Source: Burkholderia sp. lig30 (lineage in GTDB: Bacteria > Pseudomonadota > Gammaproteobacteria > Burkholderiales > Burkholderiaceae). From it: a stretch of DNA of 64,000 nt. The position numbers and the translations under genes are program-made. Below the pieces are notes generated by a model. The model had not been told where the DNA came from. It ran no database searches and saw nothing but the letters and a program-made list of their open reading frames with translations. Where the stretch lies: contig NZ_JGVW01000070.1 in NCBI RefSeq assembly GCF_000687455.2, positions 44,385 to 108,384 of the forward strand, in the 5' to 3' direction. Shown here piece by piece: positions 8,829 to 18,548 of the stretch (the stretch's first letter is position 1; each line of letters begins with the position of its first letter).

Positions 8829-8844
8829 AGCGAGAAGCGTGCCA
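8829..8844 (-). promoter_or_regulatory. Sigma54-like promoter for the binding-protein gene
   Basis: The minus strand reads TGGCACGCTTCTCGCT, giving the invariant GG-N10-GC core and a near-consensus TGGCACG-N4-TTGCW with one mismatch. Transcription would start ~12 nt downstream, about 20-30 nt before the riboswitch. The same pattern occurs on the other strand in front of the other operon, which makes chance less likely. Confidence 0.5.
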
Positions 8845-9196
8845 GTCATGCGGCGCGCGTTGGCCGGCAGCGGCGCTTCAACCGGCGATCAGCGACGGCG
8901 CGCGGGCCGCTGCAGTTCGATGAAACGGGCGGAAAGCAATGCGGCGAGTACGCGCCGCAACGTGTCGAGTCTGTTCATGAGCGCTTGAAGTCGAGAGGAA
9001 GATGCAGGTGACGAGCAATGGCCATGCCATTGCGGCAGCGCACGCGAAGCCCGGGCTTCGTCGCCCCGCATTGGTGCGCGTCGCGTTCGTCTGGTGCGCG
9101 ATGCGCCCCGTGCGGGGGCGGGCCGACCGCCGATTCATCCGGCGTGACACGGCGCCACGCGTGCGGCGCCGCCGCAATTGCACATATCGCATGTGC

Positions 9197-9212
9197 TGGC
9201 ACGCAAATCGCT
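9197..9212 (+). promoter_or_regulatory. Sigma54-like promoter for the guanidine operon
   Basis: TGGCACGCAAATCGCT has the GG-N10-GC core of sigma54 promoters and differs from TGGCACG-N4-TTGCW at one position. The aptamer starts ~51 nt after the -12 GC. Sigma54 (RpoN) with NtrC would place the operon under nitrogen limitation, with the riboswitch adding a guanidine requirement. That combination is inference. Confidence 0.5.
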
Positions 9213-9245
9213 TCATCGGCCTGCGAGAGGTGCGAAGCAATTTGC
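9203..9245. promoter_or_regulatory. Inverted repeat over the predicted start site
   Basis: GCAAATCGCTTC (9203-9214) and GAAGCAATTTGC (9234-9245) are inverted copies with one mismatch and a 19-bp gap. The left arm covers the -12 element and the right arm lies in the early leader. It could be an operator for a repressor or a leader hairpin; no regulator gene is adjacent. Confidence 0.35.
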
Positions 9246-9254
9246 ATCATCTTC

Positions 9255-9390
9255 AGGATCGCTAGGGTTCCGGTCGCGCGGCACACATTGCCGTGCGATG
9301 CCTGGTCCGAGAGCAATCCGGTCTTGCCGCCTTCCTCGACGAGAGGAATCGACGAGGCTCCACGGAGGGATAAAAGCCCGGGAGGTCGCG
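9255..9390 (+). ncRNA. Guanidine-I riboswitch (ykkC class), plus strand
   Basis: Conserved blocks CTAGGGTTCCGG (from 9262), CCTGGTCCGAGAGCAATCC (from 9301) and ACGGAGGGATAAAAGCCC with GGGAGG (ending 9385) match the ykkC/guanidine-I aptamer. It precedes the carboxylase operon; the first start codon is at 9444. Its presence is the main reason for calling the downstream carboxylase a guanidine rather than a urea enzyme. Confidence 0.95.
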
Positions 9391-9420
9391 ATGTCGTTCG
9401 GTCGCCCTCTCACGCTTTTT
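9380..9420 (+). terminator. Riboswitch expression-platform terminator
   Basis: The aptamer's 3' GGGAGG (9380-9385) can pair with CCTCTC (9406-9411), stacked on an inner stem GCGA/TCGC (9388-9391 with 9402-9405). ACGCTTTTT ends at 9420. Aptamer folding and terminator folding therefore share the same strand. Guanidine binding would prevent termination (an ON switch), which suits a degradation operon. Confidence 0.65.
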
Positions 9421-9443
9421 CTCAACCGATCCGAGGAGCCGTC

Positions 9444-10199
9444 ATGTCGTCGAGCCCCCAAGCCTTTCTTGCCCCGCTTGCGCACGTCGCGTGGGAAACC
9501 ATCCTGCCCGCCGGCGCGCACTGGTCCGGTATCCTGCGCCGCGGCATGGCGCTGCGCGTCGTCGATCCCGACGGCGGCGCGAACCTGTCAGCGGTCTTCC
9601 ATCGTCAGGAAGATCCGCTCGAACGCTACAACATGGCCGATACGCTGAAGGCCCAGCACACCGCGCACCTGACGCGCGGTCATGCGCTTTACACGGACAT
9701 GGGCCGCGTGATCGCGTCGATGACGGCCGATACGCTCGGCTGGCACGACGCGCTCGGCGGTGTCGGCGATGCGCGGTTGTTCGCGCGCAAGTACGGCGCA
9801 TCGTCGTACCAGGCCGATCGCAACGCGATGATCCGCAACGGCCGCGACAGCCTCGTGCTGGAGCTGGCGAAATACGGGCTGTCCGCGCGCGATCTTGCCG
9901 CGAACGTCAATTTCTTCAGCAAGGTCGCGCCCGGCGACGACGGCTCGCTCGACTACGTGACGGGCCATTCGCCGGCGGGCAGCGCGTTCGATCTGCGCTT
10001 CGAGATGAACACGCTGGCCGCGTTCTCGACCGCGCCGCACCCTCTCGATCCGAATCCCGCCTATGCGCCGAAGCCGGTGAAGCTGATCGCGTATCGCGCA
10101 TATCCGGCCGACGCCGTCATACCCGCCGACGATCCGTGCCGCAGCGCGTGCGCGGAAAACGAGCGCGGCTTCACCAACACCGACCGATTGTTCGCCTGA
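9444..10199 (+). CDS. Carboxyguanidine deiminase subunit (urea carboxylase-associated, DUF1989), Cys-poor
   Basis: A 251-residue DUF1989 protein of the urea carboxylase-associated type, now understood as one subunit of the heteromeric carboxyguanidine deiminase (CgdA/CgdB). That enzyme converts carboxyguanidine to allophanate. Recognisable segments are VLPAG-like [38 protein letters not shown] and [16 protein letters not shown]. Compared with the next gene it lacks the cysteine cluster ([11 protein letters not shown] where the partner has HNCRDSF), so it may be the non-catalytic partner. ATG 9444 follows GAGGAG. It is the first gene after the riboswitch, with 11 bp to the next gene. Confidence 0.85.
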   Translation: MSSSPQAFLAPLAHVAWETILPAGAHWSGILRRGMALRVVDPDGGANLSAVFHRQEDPLERYNMADTLKAQHTAHLTRGHALYTDMGRVIASMTADTLGWHDALGGVGDARLFARKYGASSYQADRNAMIRNGRDSLVLELAKYGLSARDLAANVNFFSKVAPGDDGSLDYVTGHSPAGSAFDLRFEMNTLAAFSTAPHPLDPNPAYAPKPVKLIAYRAYPADAVIPADDPCRSACAENERGFTNTDRLFA

Positions 10200-10210
10200 G
10201 GAGCACCGCC

Positions 10211-10867
10211 ATGCCGATTATCGAAAGCACCCTCGACACGCAGCATGCGGTGTACGACTTCACGCTGAACGCGGGCGACCCCTGGCTGCACGAGGTCAGG
10301 CGCGGGCAGGTGTTCCGCATCCTCGATCTCGAAGGCAACCAGGCGGTCGATACGCTGTTCTATCGCACCGACGATCCCGAAGAGCGCTACAGCGCGCAGG
10401 ACACGATCCGCGAGCAGCGCAACCTGTACCTGAGCGCGGGCAGCGTGCTGCTGTCGAATCTCGGCAATCCGATGATGACGATCGTCGCCGACACCTGCGG
10501 ACGCCACGACACCCTCGGCGGCGCGTGCGCGGCCGAGAGCAACACGGTCCGTTATGCGCTCGACAAGCACCACATGCACAACTGCCGCGACAGCTTCCTG
10601 AACGCGATCTCGCATTGCACGTGCGGTGCCGGCGCGCAACTCACGAAGCGGGACATCGTCAGCAACATCAATTTCTTCATGAACGTGCCGGTTACGCCGC
10701 TCGGCCGGCTCACATTCGAGGACGGCATCTCGGCGCCCGGCAAATATGTCGAGATGCGCGCGGAGATGGATGTCACGGTGCTGATCTCGAATTGCCCGCA
10801 GCTCAACAATCCGTGCAACGGCTACAACCCGACGCCGGTGCGCCTGACGATCTGGGAGGCGCAATGA
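10211..10867 (+). CDS. Carboxyguanidine deiminase subunit (urea carboxylase-associated, DUF1989), Cys-rich
   Basis: A 218-residue paralogue of the upstream gene and the second CgdA/CgdB-type subunit. It carries conserved Cys/His residues (H121, H123, Cys125 in HMHNCRDSF; Cys136 and Cys138 in SHCTCGAG) that could form a metal or catalytic site. The [20 protein letters not shown] and [14 protein letters not shown] blocks are typical of the family. With its partner it would deiminate carboxyguanidine and release ammonia. Its TGA overlaps the carboxylase ATG by four bases, implying translational coupling. Which subunit corresponds to CgdA or CgdB is not decided here. Confidence 0.87.
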   Translation: MPIIESTLDTQHAVYDFTLNAGDPWLHEVRRGQVFRILDLEGNQAVDTLFYRTDDPEERYSAQDTIREQRNLYLSAGSVLLSNLGNPMMTIVADTCGRHDTLGGACAAESNTVRYALDKHHMHNCRDSFLNAISHCTCGAGAQLTKRDIVSNINFFMNVPVTPLGRLTFEDGISAPGKYVEMRAEMDVTVLISNCPQLNNPCNGYNPTPVRLTIWEAQ

Positions 10868-13800
10868 GACTGGCGAAAGTGCTCGTCGCGAATCGCGGCG
10901 AAATCGCGTGCCGCGTCATCCGCACGCTGAAGCGGCTCGGCATCGCATCGGTCGCGATCTACTCGGAAGCCGATCGCGACGCGCGCCATGTGGCGCTCGC
11001 CGACGAGGCGGTGTGCGTCGGCCCGGCGCCGGCGGCCGACAGCTACCTGAACGTCGCCGCGATCCTGGACGCGGCGCGCGCGACGGGCGCGCAGGCGGTG
11101 CATCCGGGCTACGGTTTCCTGTCCGAGAATCCCGGCTTCGCCGACGCGTGCGAAGCGGCCGGCCTGCGCTTCATCGGGCCGCGCGGCGACCAGATGCGCG
11201 CGTTCGGCCTCAAGCACACGGCGCGCGAACTGGCGCGCGAGCAGGGCGTTGTGCTGCTGCCCGGCACGAGCCTGTTGCCCGACGTCGAGACGGCGCTCGT
11301 CGAAGCCGAAGCGATCGGCTATCCGCTGATGCTGAAAAGCACCGCGGGCGGCGGCGGCATCGGCATGTCGCTGTGCCGTGATGCCGCCCAGCTCGAAGCC
11401 GCATTCGAGACGGTCGTGCGGCTCGGCAGCGCGAATTTCGCGCATGCGGGCGTCTACCTCGAGAAATTCGTCGAACAGGCGCGGCACATCGAAGTGCAGA
11501 TCTTCGGCGACGGGCGCGGCGGCGTGATCGCGCTCGGCGAACGCGACTGCTCGGTGCAGCGGCGCAACCAGAAGGTCATCGAGGAAACGCCCGCGCCCGG
11601 CCTGACCGATGCAGAGCGCAACGCGCTGCATGCGAGCGCGGTGAGGCTCGCGCGCGCGGTCGGCTACGCATCGGCCGGCACCGTCGAATTCGTGTTCGAC
11701 GAGACTGCGCGGCAGTTCTATTTCCTCGAGGTGAACGCGCGGCTGCAGGTCGAGCACTGCGTGACCGAGGAAGTCACCGGCATCGACCTCGTCGAATGGA
11801 TGATCCTGCAGGCAGAAGGCGACCTGCCGCCGCTCGACACGCTCGCAGTCGCGCCGCGTGGCGCAAGCATCCAGGTGCGCCTCTACGCCGAGGATCCGAA
11901 CAAGCAGTTCCAGCCCAGCGCGGGCGTGTTGACGCATGTCGCGTTTCCGGACGCGGCGCGCGTCGAGACGTGGGTCGATGCCGGCACGGAAATCAGCCCG
12001 TTCTACGATCCGCTGCTCGCGAAGCTCATCGTAAGCGGCGACACGCGCGAGCACGCGCTCTCGGCGCTGCGCGACGCGCTCGACGGCACCGAGCTGTACG
12101 GAATCGAGACCAATCTCGACTACCTGCGCGCGATTGCCGGTTCCGACACGTTCGCGCGCGGCGCGCAAACGACCGCGTTCCTGTCGCGCTTCGCGTTCGC
12201 GCCGCACACCATCGACGTGCTCGATGGCGGCGTGCAGACGACCGTCCAGCAGACGCCCGGGCGAATCGGTTACTGGGACGTCGGCGTGCCGCCGTCGGGG
12301 CCGATGGACGACCGCGCGTTCGATCTCGCGAACGCGCTGCTCGGCAATCCGCGCGACGCGGCCGGACTCGAATTCACGATGGTCGGGGCGACGCTGCGTT
12401 TCAATACGGCGACGCTGTTCGTGCTCGGCGGCGCGCCGCTCGCGGCCACGCTCGACGGCGTGCCCGCGCCGTTCTGGCAGGTGCTGCGCGCCGCGCCGGG
12501 CGCCGTGCTGAAGCTCGGCGGCGTGACGGGAGCGGGCGTGCGCGCGTGCCTCGCGGTGAAGGGCGGCCTGCAGGTGCCCGACTACCTCGGCAGCAAGGCG
12601 ACCTTCACGCTCGGCCAGTTCGGCGGGCACGCGGGCCGCGCGCTGCGCAAGGGGGACGTGCTGCATCTGCCCGCGGGGGCGGGGCGAGGCGAAGCGGGCG
12701 CGACGCTCGACGTGGCCGAGCGTCCGGTGCTCACGCATGCCTGGACGCTCGGCGTGCTCGACGGCCCGCACGGCGCGCCGGATTTTTTCACGGCGGACGA
12801 TATCGCGATGCTCTACGACACGCGCTGGACCGTCCACTACAACTCGAGCCGCACCGGCGTGCGGCTGATCGGCCCGAAGCCGCAATGGGCGCGCGCGGAC
12901 GGCGGCGAAGCGGGCCTGCACCCGTCGAACATCCACGACAACGCGTATGCGATCGGCGCGGTCGATTTCACCGGCGACATGCCGGTGATCCTCGGGCCGG
13001 ACGGGCCGAGTCTCGGCGGATTCGTCTGCCCGGTGACGGTCGTGCGCGACGAGCTATGGAAGCTCGGCCAGTTGCGGCCGGGCGACACCGTGCAGTTCGC
13101 GCGCGTCGCGCAACCGGCGATGGCGCCGGCGGGGGGCGAGATCGCGCCGCACGGCTGCGTGCTGTATCGCGATCCGTCCGCCGGCGACGGGACCGGCGTC
13201 GTCTACCGCCGGTCGGGCGATCGCAACGTGCTGATCGAATACGGCCCGCTCGCGCTCGACCTGAACCTGCGTTTTCGCGTGCATGCGCTGATGTGCTGGC
13301 TCGATGCGCACCGGCTGCCCGGCATGCTCGACCTGACGCCCGGCATCCGTTCGCTGCAGGTGCAGTTCGACGATCGCGTGCTGTCGCTCGACACGCTGCT
13401 CGCGCATCTGCGGCAGGCCGAGCGCGCGTTGCCCGGCGTCGCCGAGATGCGGGTGCCGAATCGAATCGTGCATCTGCCGTTGTCGTGGGACGACCCGTCG
13501 ACCCGCGTCGCCATCGAGCGCTACATGCAGTCGGTGCGCCCTGACGCGCCGTGGTGCCCGAGCAACATCGAGTTCATCCGCCGCATCAACGGCCTGTCGG
13601 GCATCGACGACGTGAAGCGGATCGTGTTCGACGCGCGCTATCTCGTGATGGGGCTCGGCGACGTCTACCTCGGCGCGCCGGTCGCGACGCCGATCGATCC
13701 CAGGCACCGCCTCGTGACGACGAAGTACAACCCTGCGCGCACGTGGACGCCGGAAAACGCGGTCGGCATCGGCGGCGCCTATCTGTGCGTGTATGGCATG

Positions 13801-14439
13801 GAAGGCCCGGGCGGCTATCAGTTCGTCGGCCGCACCGTGCAGATGTGGAACCGCTATCGCACGACACCCGAGTTCGAAGCCGGCAAGCCGTGGCTGCTGC
13901 GCTTCTTCGACGAGATCCGTTTCTACGAGGTGAGCGAGGCCGAGCTGACGGCGCTGCGCGAGGATTTCGCGGCCGGTCGCGCCAGCCTGAAGATCGAGGA
14001 ATCGGTGTTCGATCTCGCCGAATACAACCGCTTCCTGCGCGACGAAGCGCAATCGATCGCCGCGTTCAAGTCGACGCAGCAGGCGGCGTTCGACGCCGAA
14101 CGCGAGCGCTGGCGCGCGGCGGGGCAGGCCGACTATGCGGGCGACGCCGGCGGCGGCGCCGACGATGGCGCGGCATCGGCGAGCGAGGAACTTACCGCCG
14201 CGCAGCGCGGAATTACCGCCGACGTATCGGGCTCCGTATGGAAGGTCCTCGTCGAGGCAGGCGCGCGTGTCGCCGAAGGGCAAGTGGTCGCCATTCTCGA
14301 ATCGATGAAGATGGAGGTGTCCGTGGCAGCGACGGAAGATGGCGTGATCGAGTCGATCGACTGCGCGCCCGGCACGGCGGTGACCGCCGGCCAACGGCTG
14401 ATGGTGATGCGGGCGGATGCCGCCGAGGAGGTCGCATGA
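10864..14439 (+). CDS. Guanidine carboxylase (urea carboxylase-type biotin enzyme)
   Basis: A 1191-residue single-chain biotin carboxylase. The N-terminal biotin carboxylase domain ([23 protein letters not shown]-grasp [18 protein letters not shown], residues ~1-450) is followed by the KipI/KipA-like carboxyltransferase region (~465-1000; [20 protein letters not shown]) and a C-terminal biotinyl domain. In the latter, ESMKMEV places the biotin on Lys1149. The fold is shared with urea carboxylase. The ykkC riboswitch and the flanking deiminase subunits indicate guanidine as the main substrate, carboxylated with ATP and bicarbonate. It overlaps both neighbours by four bases. Older annotation would read urea carboxylase. 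Confidence 0.93.
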   Translation: MRLAKVLVANRGEIACRVIRTLKRLGIASVAIYSEADRDARHVALADEAVCVGPAPAADSYLNVAAILDAARATGAQAVHPGYGFLSENPGFADACEAAGLRFIGPRGDQMRAFGLKHTARELAREQGVVLLPGTSLLPDVETALVEAEAIGYPLMLKSTAGGGGIGMSLCRDAAQLEAAFETVVRLGSANFAHAGVYLEKFVEQARHIEVQIFGDGRGGVIALGERDCSVQRRNQKVIEETPAPGLTDAERNALHASAVRLARAVGYASAGTVEFVFDETARQFYFLEVNARLQVEHCVTEEVTGIDLVEWMILQAEGDLPPLDTLAVAPRGASIQVRLYAEDPNKQFQPSAGVLTHVAFPDAARVETWVDAGTEISPFYDPLLAKLIVSGDTREHALSALRDALDGTELYGIETNLDYLRAIAGSDTFARGAQTTAFLSRFAFAPHTIDVLDGGVQTTVQQTPGRIGYWDVGVPPSGPMDDRAFDLANALLGNPRDAAGLEFTMVGATLRFNTATLFVLGGAPLAATLDGVPAPFWQVLRAAPGAVLKLGGVTGAGVRACLAVKGGLQVPDYLGSKATFTLGQFGGHAGRALRKGDVLHLPAGAGRGEAGATLDVAERPVLTHAWTLGVLDGPHGAPDFFTADDIAMLYDTRWTVHYNSSRTGVRLIGPKPQWARADGGEAGLHPSNIHDNAYAIGAVDFTGDMPVILGPDGPSLGGFVCPVTVVRDELWKLGQLRPGDTVQFARVAQPAMAPAGGEIAPHGCVLYRDPSAGDGTGVVYRRSGDRNVLIEYGPLALDLNLRFRVHALMCWLDAHRLPGMLDLTPGIRSLQVQFDDRVLSLDTLLAHLRQAERALPGVAEMRVPNRIVHLPLSWDDPSTRVAIERYMQSVRPDAPWCPSNIEFIRRINGLSGIDDVKRIVFDARYLVMGLGDVYLGAPVATPIDPRHRLVTTKYNPARTWTPENAVGIGGAYLCVYGMEGPGGYQFVGRTVQMWNRYRTTPEFEAGKPWLLRFFDEIRFYEVSEAELTALREDFAAGRASLKIEESVFDLAEYNRFLRDEAQSIAAFKSTQQAAFDAERERWRAAGQADYAGDAGGGADDGAASASEELTAAQRGITADVSGSVWKVLVEAGARVAEGQVVAILESMKMEVSVAATEDGVIESIDCAPGTAVTAGQRLMVMRADAAEEVA

Positions 14440-16316
14440 GCATGCCCGATCATGGCGAGATGCCGGATCTGCGCTCGCTGGCCGCGCTGCGCCAGTGCTA
14501 CACCGAGGGCAGCCTGACGCCGCGGGCGCTGGTCGACGCGATCGCCGCGCGTTTCGCGCAGGGTGATCCGCATCATGCGTGGATCCGCCCGCTCACGCAT
14601 GACGAAATGACGTGCTACGCGGCGGCGCTCGACGGACGCAACATCGCCACGCTGCCGCTGTTCGGCGTGCCGTTCGCGATCAAGGACAACATCGATCTCG
14701 CCGGCATTCCGACGACCGCGGCCTGCCCGGCCTATGCATACACGCCGGCGCGCAGCGCGCCCGTCGTCGAGCGCCTGATCGCGGCGGGCGCGATTCCGGT
14801 CGGCAAGACGAACCTCGACCAGTTCGCCACCGGCCTGTCCGGCCAGCGCTCGCCGTATGGCGCGTGCCGCAACGCGCTCGATCCGCGCTACGCGTCGGGC
14901 GGCTCGAGTTCCGGTTCGGCGGTCGCCGTCGCGCTCGGGATCGCCGCGTTCTCGCTCGGCACCGATACGGCCGGTTCGGGCCGCGTGCCGGCCGCGTTCC
15001 ACGGGCTCGTCGGGCTGAAGCCGACGAAGGGCGTGTTGAGCACGCTTGGCGTCGTGCCCGCCTGCCGGTCGCTCGATTGCGTGTCGGTGTTCGCGCACAC
15101 GCCGGCCGACGCACAGGCGGTGTTCGATGTCGCGCGCGGCGTGACGGCGGGCGATCCGTATGCGCGCGAATGGCAGCCGCTTTTGGCCGCATCGGGCATT
15201 GCCTGCGGCTCGCCGATGCTGAGCCGCATGCGCTTCGGCACGCCGCGCCGGGATCAGCTCGAATTCTTCGGCGACGAATCGTACCGGCTCGCCTACGACG
15301 CAGCCGTCGCGCGTCTGCGCGGGAGCGGCGCACACGTTGTCGAGATCGACTTCATGCCGTTCCTCGACACCGCGCGGCTCTTGTACGACGGGCCGTGGGT
15401 CGCCGAGCGGCTCGCGGCGCTCGGCACGTTCATGGCGCGGCAGCCCGACGCATTGCATCCGGTGATCCGCGACATCGTCGGCGGCGCGGCCCGCTTCAGC
15501 GCCGCCGACGCGTTCGCGGCGTTCGACCGGCTCGCTACCTTGCGAATGGAGGCCGCGCGCGTCTGGGAACGCATCGATGCCATCGTGATGCCGACCTCCG
15601 CGACGACCGCAACGGTTGCCGAGCTGGAGGCGGATCCGGTCGGCGTCAATGCGCGGTTCGGCTATTACACGAACTTCGTCAACCTGCTCGACCTGTCGGC
15701 GATCGCGGTGCCGGCGGGCACGTGCGCAACCGGACGTCATGCGGGGCTGCCGTTCGGCATCACGTTCGTCGGCCGCGCACACGACGATGCGATGCTGCTG
15801 GGGTTGGCGCAGGCGTGGCTCGATGAACAACCGGGTGGCGGCGCAAGCGGCGAGGGCGCGCGTTCGGAGGCCGGCGCGCGCGCGGGCGCGATCGCCGATG
15901 CCGGCGGCTTCGTGCGTGTCGCCGTCGTCGGCGCCCATTTGCGCGGCGAACCGCTGAACTGGCAGCTCACGCAGCGCAGCGCGCGTTTCGTCGCCGAGAC
16001 GACGACCGCGGCGGCGTATCGCCTGCATGCGCTGCCGGCCGCCGCGTCGGGCGGCGTCGCGAAGCCCGGCCTCGTGCGCGTCGCCGAAGACGGCGCCGCG
16101 GTCGCGGTCGAGCTCTGGGACATGCCCGTCGCGGGGTACGGCAGCTTCGTTGCCGGGATCGCGGCGCCGCTCGGCATCGGCACGCTGACGCTTGCCGACG
16201 GCGCGCAAGTCCAGGGCTTTCTTTGCGAAAGCGCCGCGCTCGGCGGCGCCGAGGACATCACGCGGTTCGGCGGCTGGCGAGCCTATCGCGCAAGCCTCGC
16301 GCCGGCACCGAGATGA
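14436..16316 (+). CDS. atzF: Allophanate hydrolase
   Basis: A 626-residue amidase-signature enzyme that hydrolyses allophanate, releasing ammonia and CO2, the last step of the guanidine pathway. The catalytic Ser-cisSer-Lys triad is visible as Lys83 (PFAIKDNIDL), Ser157 (GGSSSGS) and Ser181 (GTDTAGSGR). The C-terminal domain (~470-626), typical of AtzF/DUR1,2-like enzymes, is present and ends with GFLCESAALGGAEDITRFGG. ATG 14436 follows GAGGAG and overlaps the carboxylase stop by four bases. A Gly/Ala-rich linker near residue 465 separates the domains. Confidence 0.94.
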   Translation: MSMPDHGEMPDLRSLAALRQCYTEGSLTPRALVDAIAARFAQGDPHHAWIRPLTHDEMTCYAAALDGRNIATLPLFGVPFAIKDNIDLAGIPTTAACPAYAYTPARSAPVVERLIAAGAIPVGKTNLDQFATGLSGQRSPYGACRNALDPRYASGGSSSGSAVAVALGIAAFSLGTDTAGSGRVPAAFHGLVGLKPTKGVLSTLGVVPACRSLDCVSVFAHTPADAQAVFDVARGVTAGDPYAREWQPLLAASGIACGSPMLSRMRFGTPRRDQLEFFGDESYRLAYDAAVARLRGSGAHVVEIDFMPFLDTARLLYDGPWVAERLAALGTFMARQPDALHPVIRDIVGGAARFSAADAFAAFDRLATLRMEAARVWERIDAIVMPTSATTATVAELEADPVGVNARFGYYTNFVNLLDLSAIAVPAGTCATGRHAGLPFGITFVGRAHDDAMLLGLAQAWLDEQPGGGASGEGARSEAGARAGAIADAGGFVRVAVVGAHLRGEPLNWQLTQRSARFVAETTTAAAYRLHALPAAASGGVAKPGLVRVAEDGAAVAVELWDMPVAGYGSFVAGIAAPLGIGTLTLADGAQVQGFLCESAALGGAEDITRFGGWRAYRASLAPAPR

Positions 16317-16381
16317 ACGCGACGCCGCGCGTCCGGCAACGGATTCGCGCGGCACGCCTGCAACACGACACGGAGATTCAC

Positions 16382-17356
16382 ATGTCAACGACCCGCAATA
16401 CGACTGAATGGCTCGCGGTTCGCCGCGAGCTGTCGACACGCGGAAAATGGATGCTCGGCATCGCGTCCTTCCTGCTGCCGCTCGCCGTCTGGTGCCTGCT
16501 CAGCTACGCGCCGTTCGTCTGGCACCCGCAGGTGCGCATCACGAACCCGGGCAGCGTCGATTACTTCCAGACCGGCATGCAGGTCGACAAGGAGGTGTTC
16601 GCCGACGAGCTCGCGCATGCACGCGACACGCATGCAGCCGTGCCGGAGGGCATGCCGGCGAACCCCGTCTATCTGCCTGCGCCGCACCAGGTGCTGCGCG
16701 CGTTCTATACGGCGTTCACGACGCCGCCCGCATCGCGCGATGGCGTCTGGCTTCATCAGAGCCTCTGGCACAGCATCCGGATCATCTTCTGGGGGTTCGT
16801 GATCTCGTCCGCGATCGGCGTGCCGATCGGCATCGTCTGCGGCACCTTCAGCGCGATCGCGCGGCTGCAGGAACCGTTCTTCGAGTTCTTCCGCTATTTG
16901 CCGGCGCCTGCGTTCGGCGCGCTGATGGTCGCGATTCTCGGCATCTACGACGCGCCGAAGATCGCCATCATCGTCATCGGGACGCTGTTCCAGCAAGTGC
17001 TGATCGTCGCGAACACGACGCGCAAGCTCGAATACGGGCTGTTCGAGGCCGCGATGACGCTCGGCACGAAAAAGCTGCAGCTGATCTCGCATGTCGTGAT
17101 CCCCGGCGTCCTGCCGGATCTCTACCGCGACCAGCGGATCCTGCTCGGATGGGCGTGGACCTACCTGATCGTCGCCGAACTGGTCGGCACGAGTTCCGGC
17201 ATTACCTGGTACATCAGCCAGCAGGCGCGCTACCAGCATTTCGACAACGTCTATGCGGCGATCCTGATGATCGGGATCATCGGCCTCGGCACCGACATCG
17301 TGCTCGGGCTGCTCGGCCGCAAGCTGTTTCCGTGGGACCGCACGCTGAAAGCGTGA
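16382..17356 (+). CDS. ABC transporter permease (guanidine-linked)
   Basis: A 324-residue inner-membrane permease of the NitT/TauT (SsuC-like) group, with one N-terminal helix (LGIASFLLPLAVWCLLSY), a periplasmic stretch of ~90 residues, then the BPD_transp_1 core. The EAA-type loop reads EAAMTLGTKKLQLISHVVIP. It follows the allophanate hydrolase by 65 bp and precedes the ATPase by 43 bp. With the divergently encoded binding protein it forms one importer. The large periplasmic insertion between helices 1 and 2 is longer than in SsuC but common in the urea/guanidine carboxylase-linked transporters. Confidence 0.88.
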   Translation: MSTTRNTTEWLAVRRELSTRGKWMLGIASFLLPLAVWCLLSYAPFVWHPQVRITNPGSVDYFQTGMQVDKEVFADELAHARDTHAAVPEGMPANPVYLPAPHQVLRAFYTAFTTPPASRDGVWLHQSLWHSIRIIFWGFVISSAIGVPIGIVCGTFSAIARLQEPFFEFFRYLPAPAFGALMVAILGIYDAPKIAIIVIGTLFQQVLIVANTTRKLEYGLFEAAMTLGTKKLQLISHVVIPGVLPDLYRDQRILLGWAWTYLIVAELVGTSSGITWYISQQARYQHFDNVYAAILMIGIIGLGTDIVLGLLGRKLFPWDRTLKA

Positions 17357-17399
17357 TGGCCTTTGACTTTCGAGCCGAACGATTTCCGAAGGGGCAATC

Positions 17400-18314
17400 A
17401 TGCAGAATCCGCAAGCCATTCCCGACTACCTGATCCAGTCCGACGCGGTGCGCGCGCGTTTCGCGCGCCTGAAGACGCGCGACGTCATCCTCGAGGTGCG
17501 CCATCTCGGCAAGCGATTCAAGTCGCCGCAGGGCGAATGCGTCGCGCTGAACGACATCAGTTTCAAGACACACCGGCGCGAGTTCGTGTGCGTGATCGGC
17601 CCGTCGGGCTGCGGCAAGTCGACGCTGATCCGCATTCTCGCGGGGCTGGAATCGCAGTCGAGCGGCGACGTGCTGCTCGACGGCAAGCCCGTGCAGGGGC
17701 CGGGCGCCGACCGCGGGATGGTATTCCAGGGCTACACGCTGTTTCCGTGGCTGACCGTGAAAAAGAACGTGATGTTCGGCCTCAGGATGAACGGCAGCAG
17801 CAGCGGCGAGGCCGAGCGCGAAGCGATGCAGTGGCTCGATCTCGTCGGGCTGACGCGGTTCGCGAACGTGTACCCGCATCAGCTGTCGGGCGGGATGAAG
17901 CAGCGCGTCGCGATCGCGCGCGCACTCGCGAACCGGCCGCGCATCCTGCTGATGGACGAGCCGTTCGGTGCGCTCGACGCACAGACGCGCGCGAAGATGC
18001 AGGCGCATCTGCTCGACATCTGGCGGAACATCGACATCACGATCCTGTTCATCACGCACGACCTCGACGAAGCGATCTTCCTGGCGGACCGCATTCTCGT
18101 GCTGAAGGCGAATCCGGGCGAAGTGCAGGAATTGATCGAGGTGCCGGTGCCGCGGCCGCGCGACTATGCGCAAGTCAATTCGCCCGAGTTCGTCGCGACC
18201 AAGGCACGGCTCGAGGCGCTCATTCATCCGAAGGAGGCCGCCGAAGCGCCGGACGAGGATGGGGGGCGGCCGCACATGATCCGGATGACGGATGTGACGG
18301 ACAACGTCGAGTGA
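17400..18314 (+). CDS. ABC transporter ATP-binding protein (guanidine-linked)
   Basis: A 304-residue ATPase with Walker [10 protein letters not shown] (residues 67-75), Q-loop in [14 protein letters not shown], signature LSGGMKQR, Walker [13 protein letters not shown] and switch His in FITHDLDEA. This is the SsuB/TauB/NrtD class. It carries ~25 extra N-terminal residues and a ~60-residue C-terminal tail after the ATPase core. It is the last gene of the guanidine operon and would power the permease just upstream. Confidence 0.92.
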   Translation: MQNPQAIPDYLIQSDAVRARFARLKTRDVILEVRHLGKRFKSPQGECVALNDISFKTHRREFVCVIGPSGCGKSTLIRILAGLESQSSGDVLLDGKPVQGPGADRGMVFQGYTLFPWLTVKKNVMFGLRMNGSSSGEAEREAMQWLDLVGLTRFANVYPHQLSGGMKQRVAIARALANRPRILLMDEPFGALDAQTRAKMQAHLLDIWRNIDITILFITHDLDEAIFLADRILVLKANPGEVQELIEVPVPRPRDYAQVNSPEFVATKARLEALIHPKEAAEAPDEDGGRPHMIRMTDVTDNVE

Positions 18315-18548
18315 GCGCCGGAATGGCGTATCCACGGGGCGACCGGCCTGGGCGGGCGCCTCGTGGATTGCCGGCGGGTTTCGCAGTCGCTCCACCGGGG
18401 GGATCGCGTCAGGCGAGACAGTGTGCATGTTCCTTGCGCCATCGCAAGATTTCCGCCTCAAGAAACGCGGGAGATGCGTCGTCAAGTAGTTGTTCCCTGG
18501 CAAGTAGCCTGCGGAAATCCGACACTTTCTCCATCCGCTTACCCTGTC

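Noticed and set aside
9071..9100. NtrC-type enhancer from the repeated TGGTGCGCG
   Set aside because: The two copies are direct repeats 20 bp apart without the inverted GCAC half, so they do not fit the NtrC site; noted only as a possible weak element.
8878..9240. Minus-strand frame inside the divergent guanidine promoter region
   Set aside because: Arg-rich, no domain, and the region is explained by the two promoters and leaders.
10864..14439. Annotation of this gene as urea carboxylase
   Set aside because: The fold is the same, but two guanidine-I riboswitches and the two deiminase-type partners point to guanidine as the physiological substrate.
14133..16439. 768-codon antisense frame across allophanate hydrolase
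   Set aside because: No recognisable domain and the typical Arg/Ala-rich composition of shadow frames.
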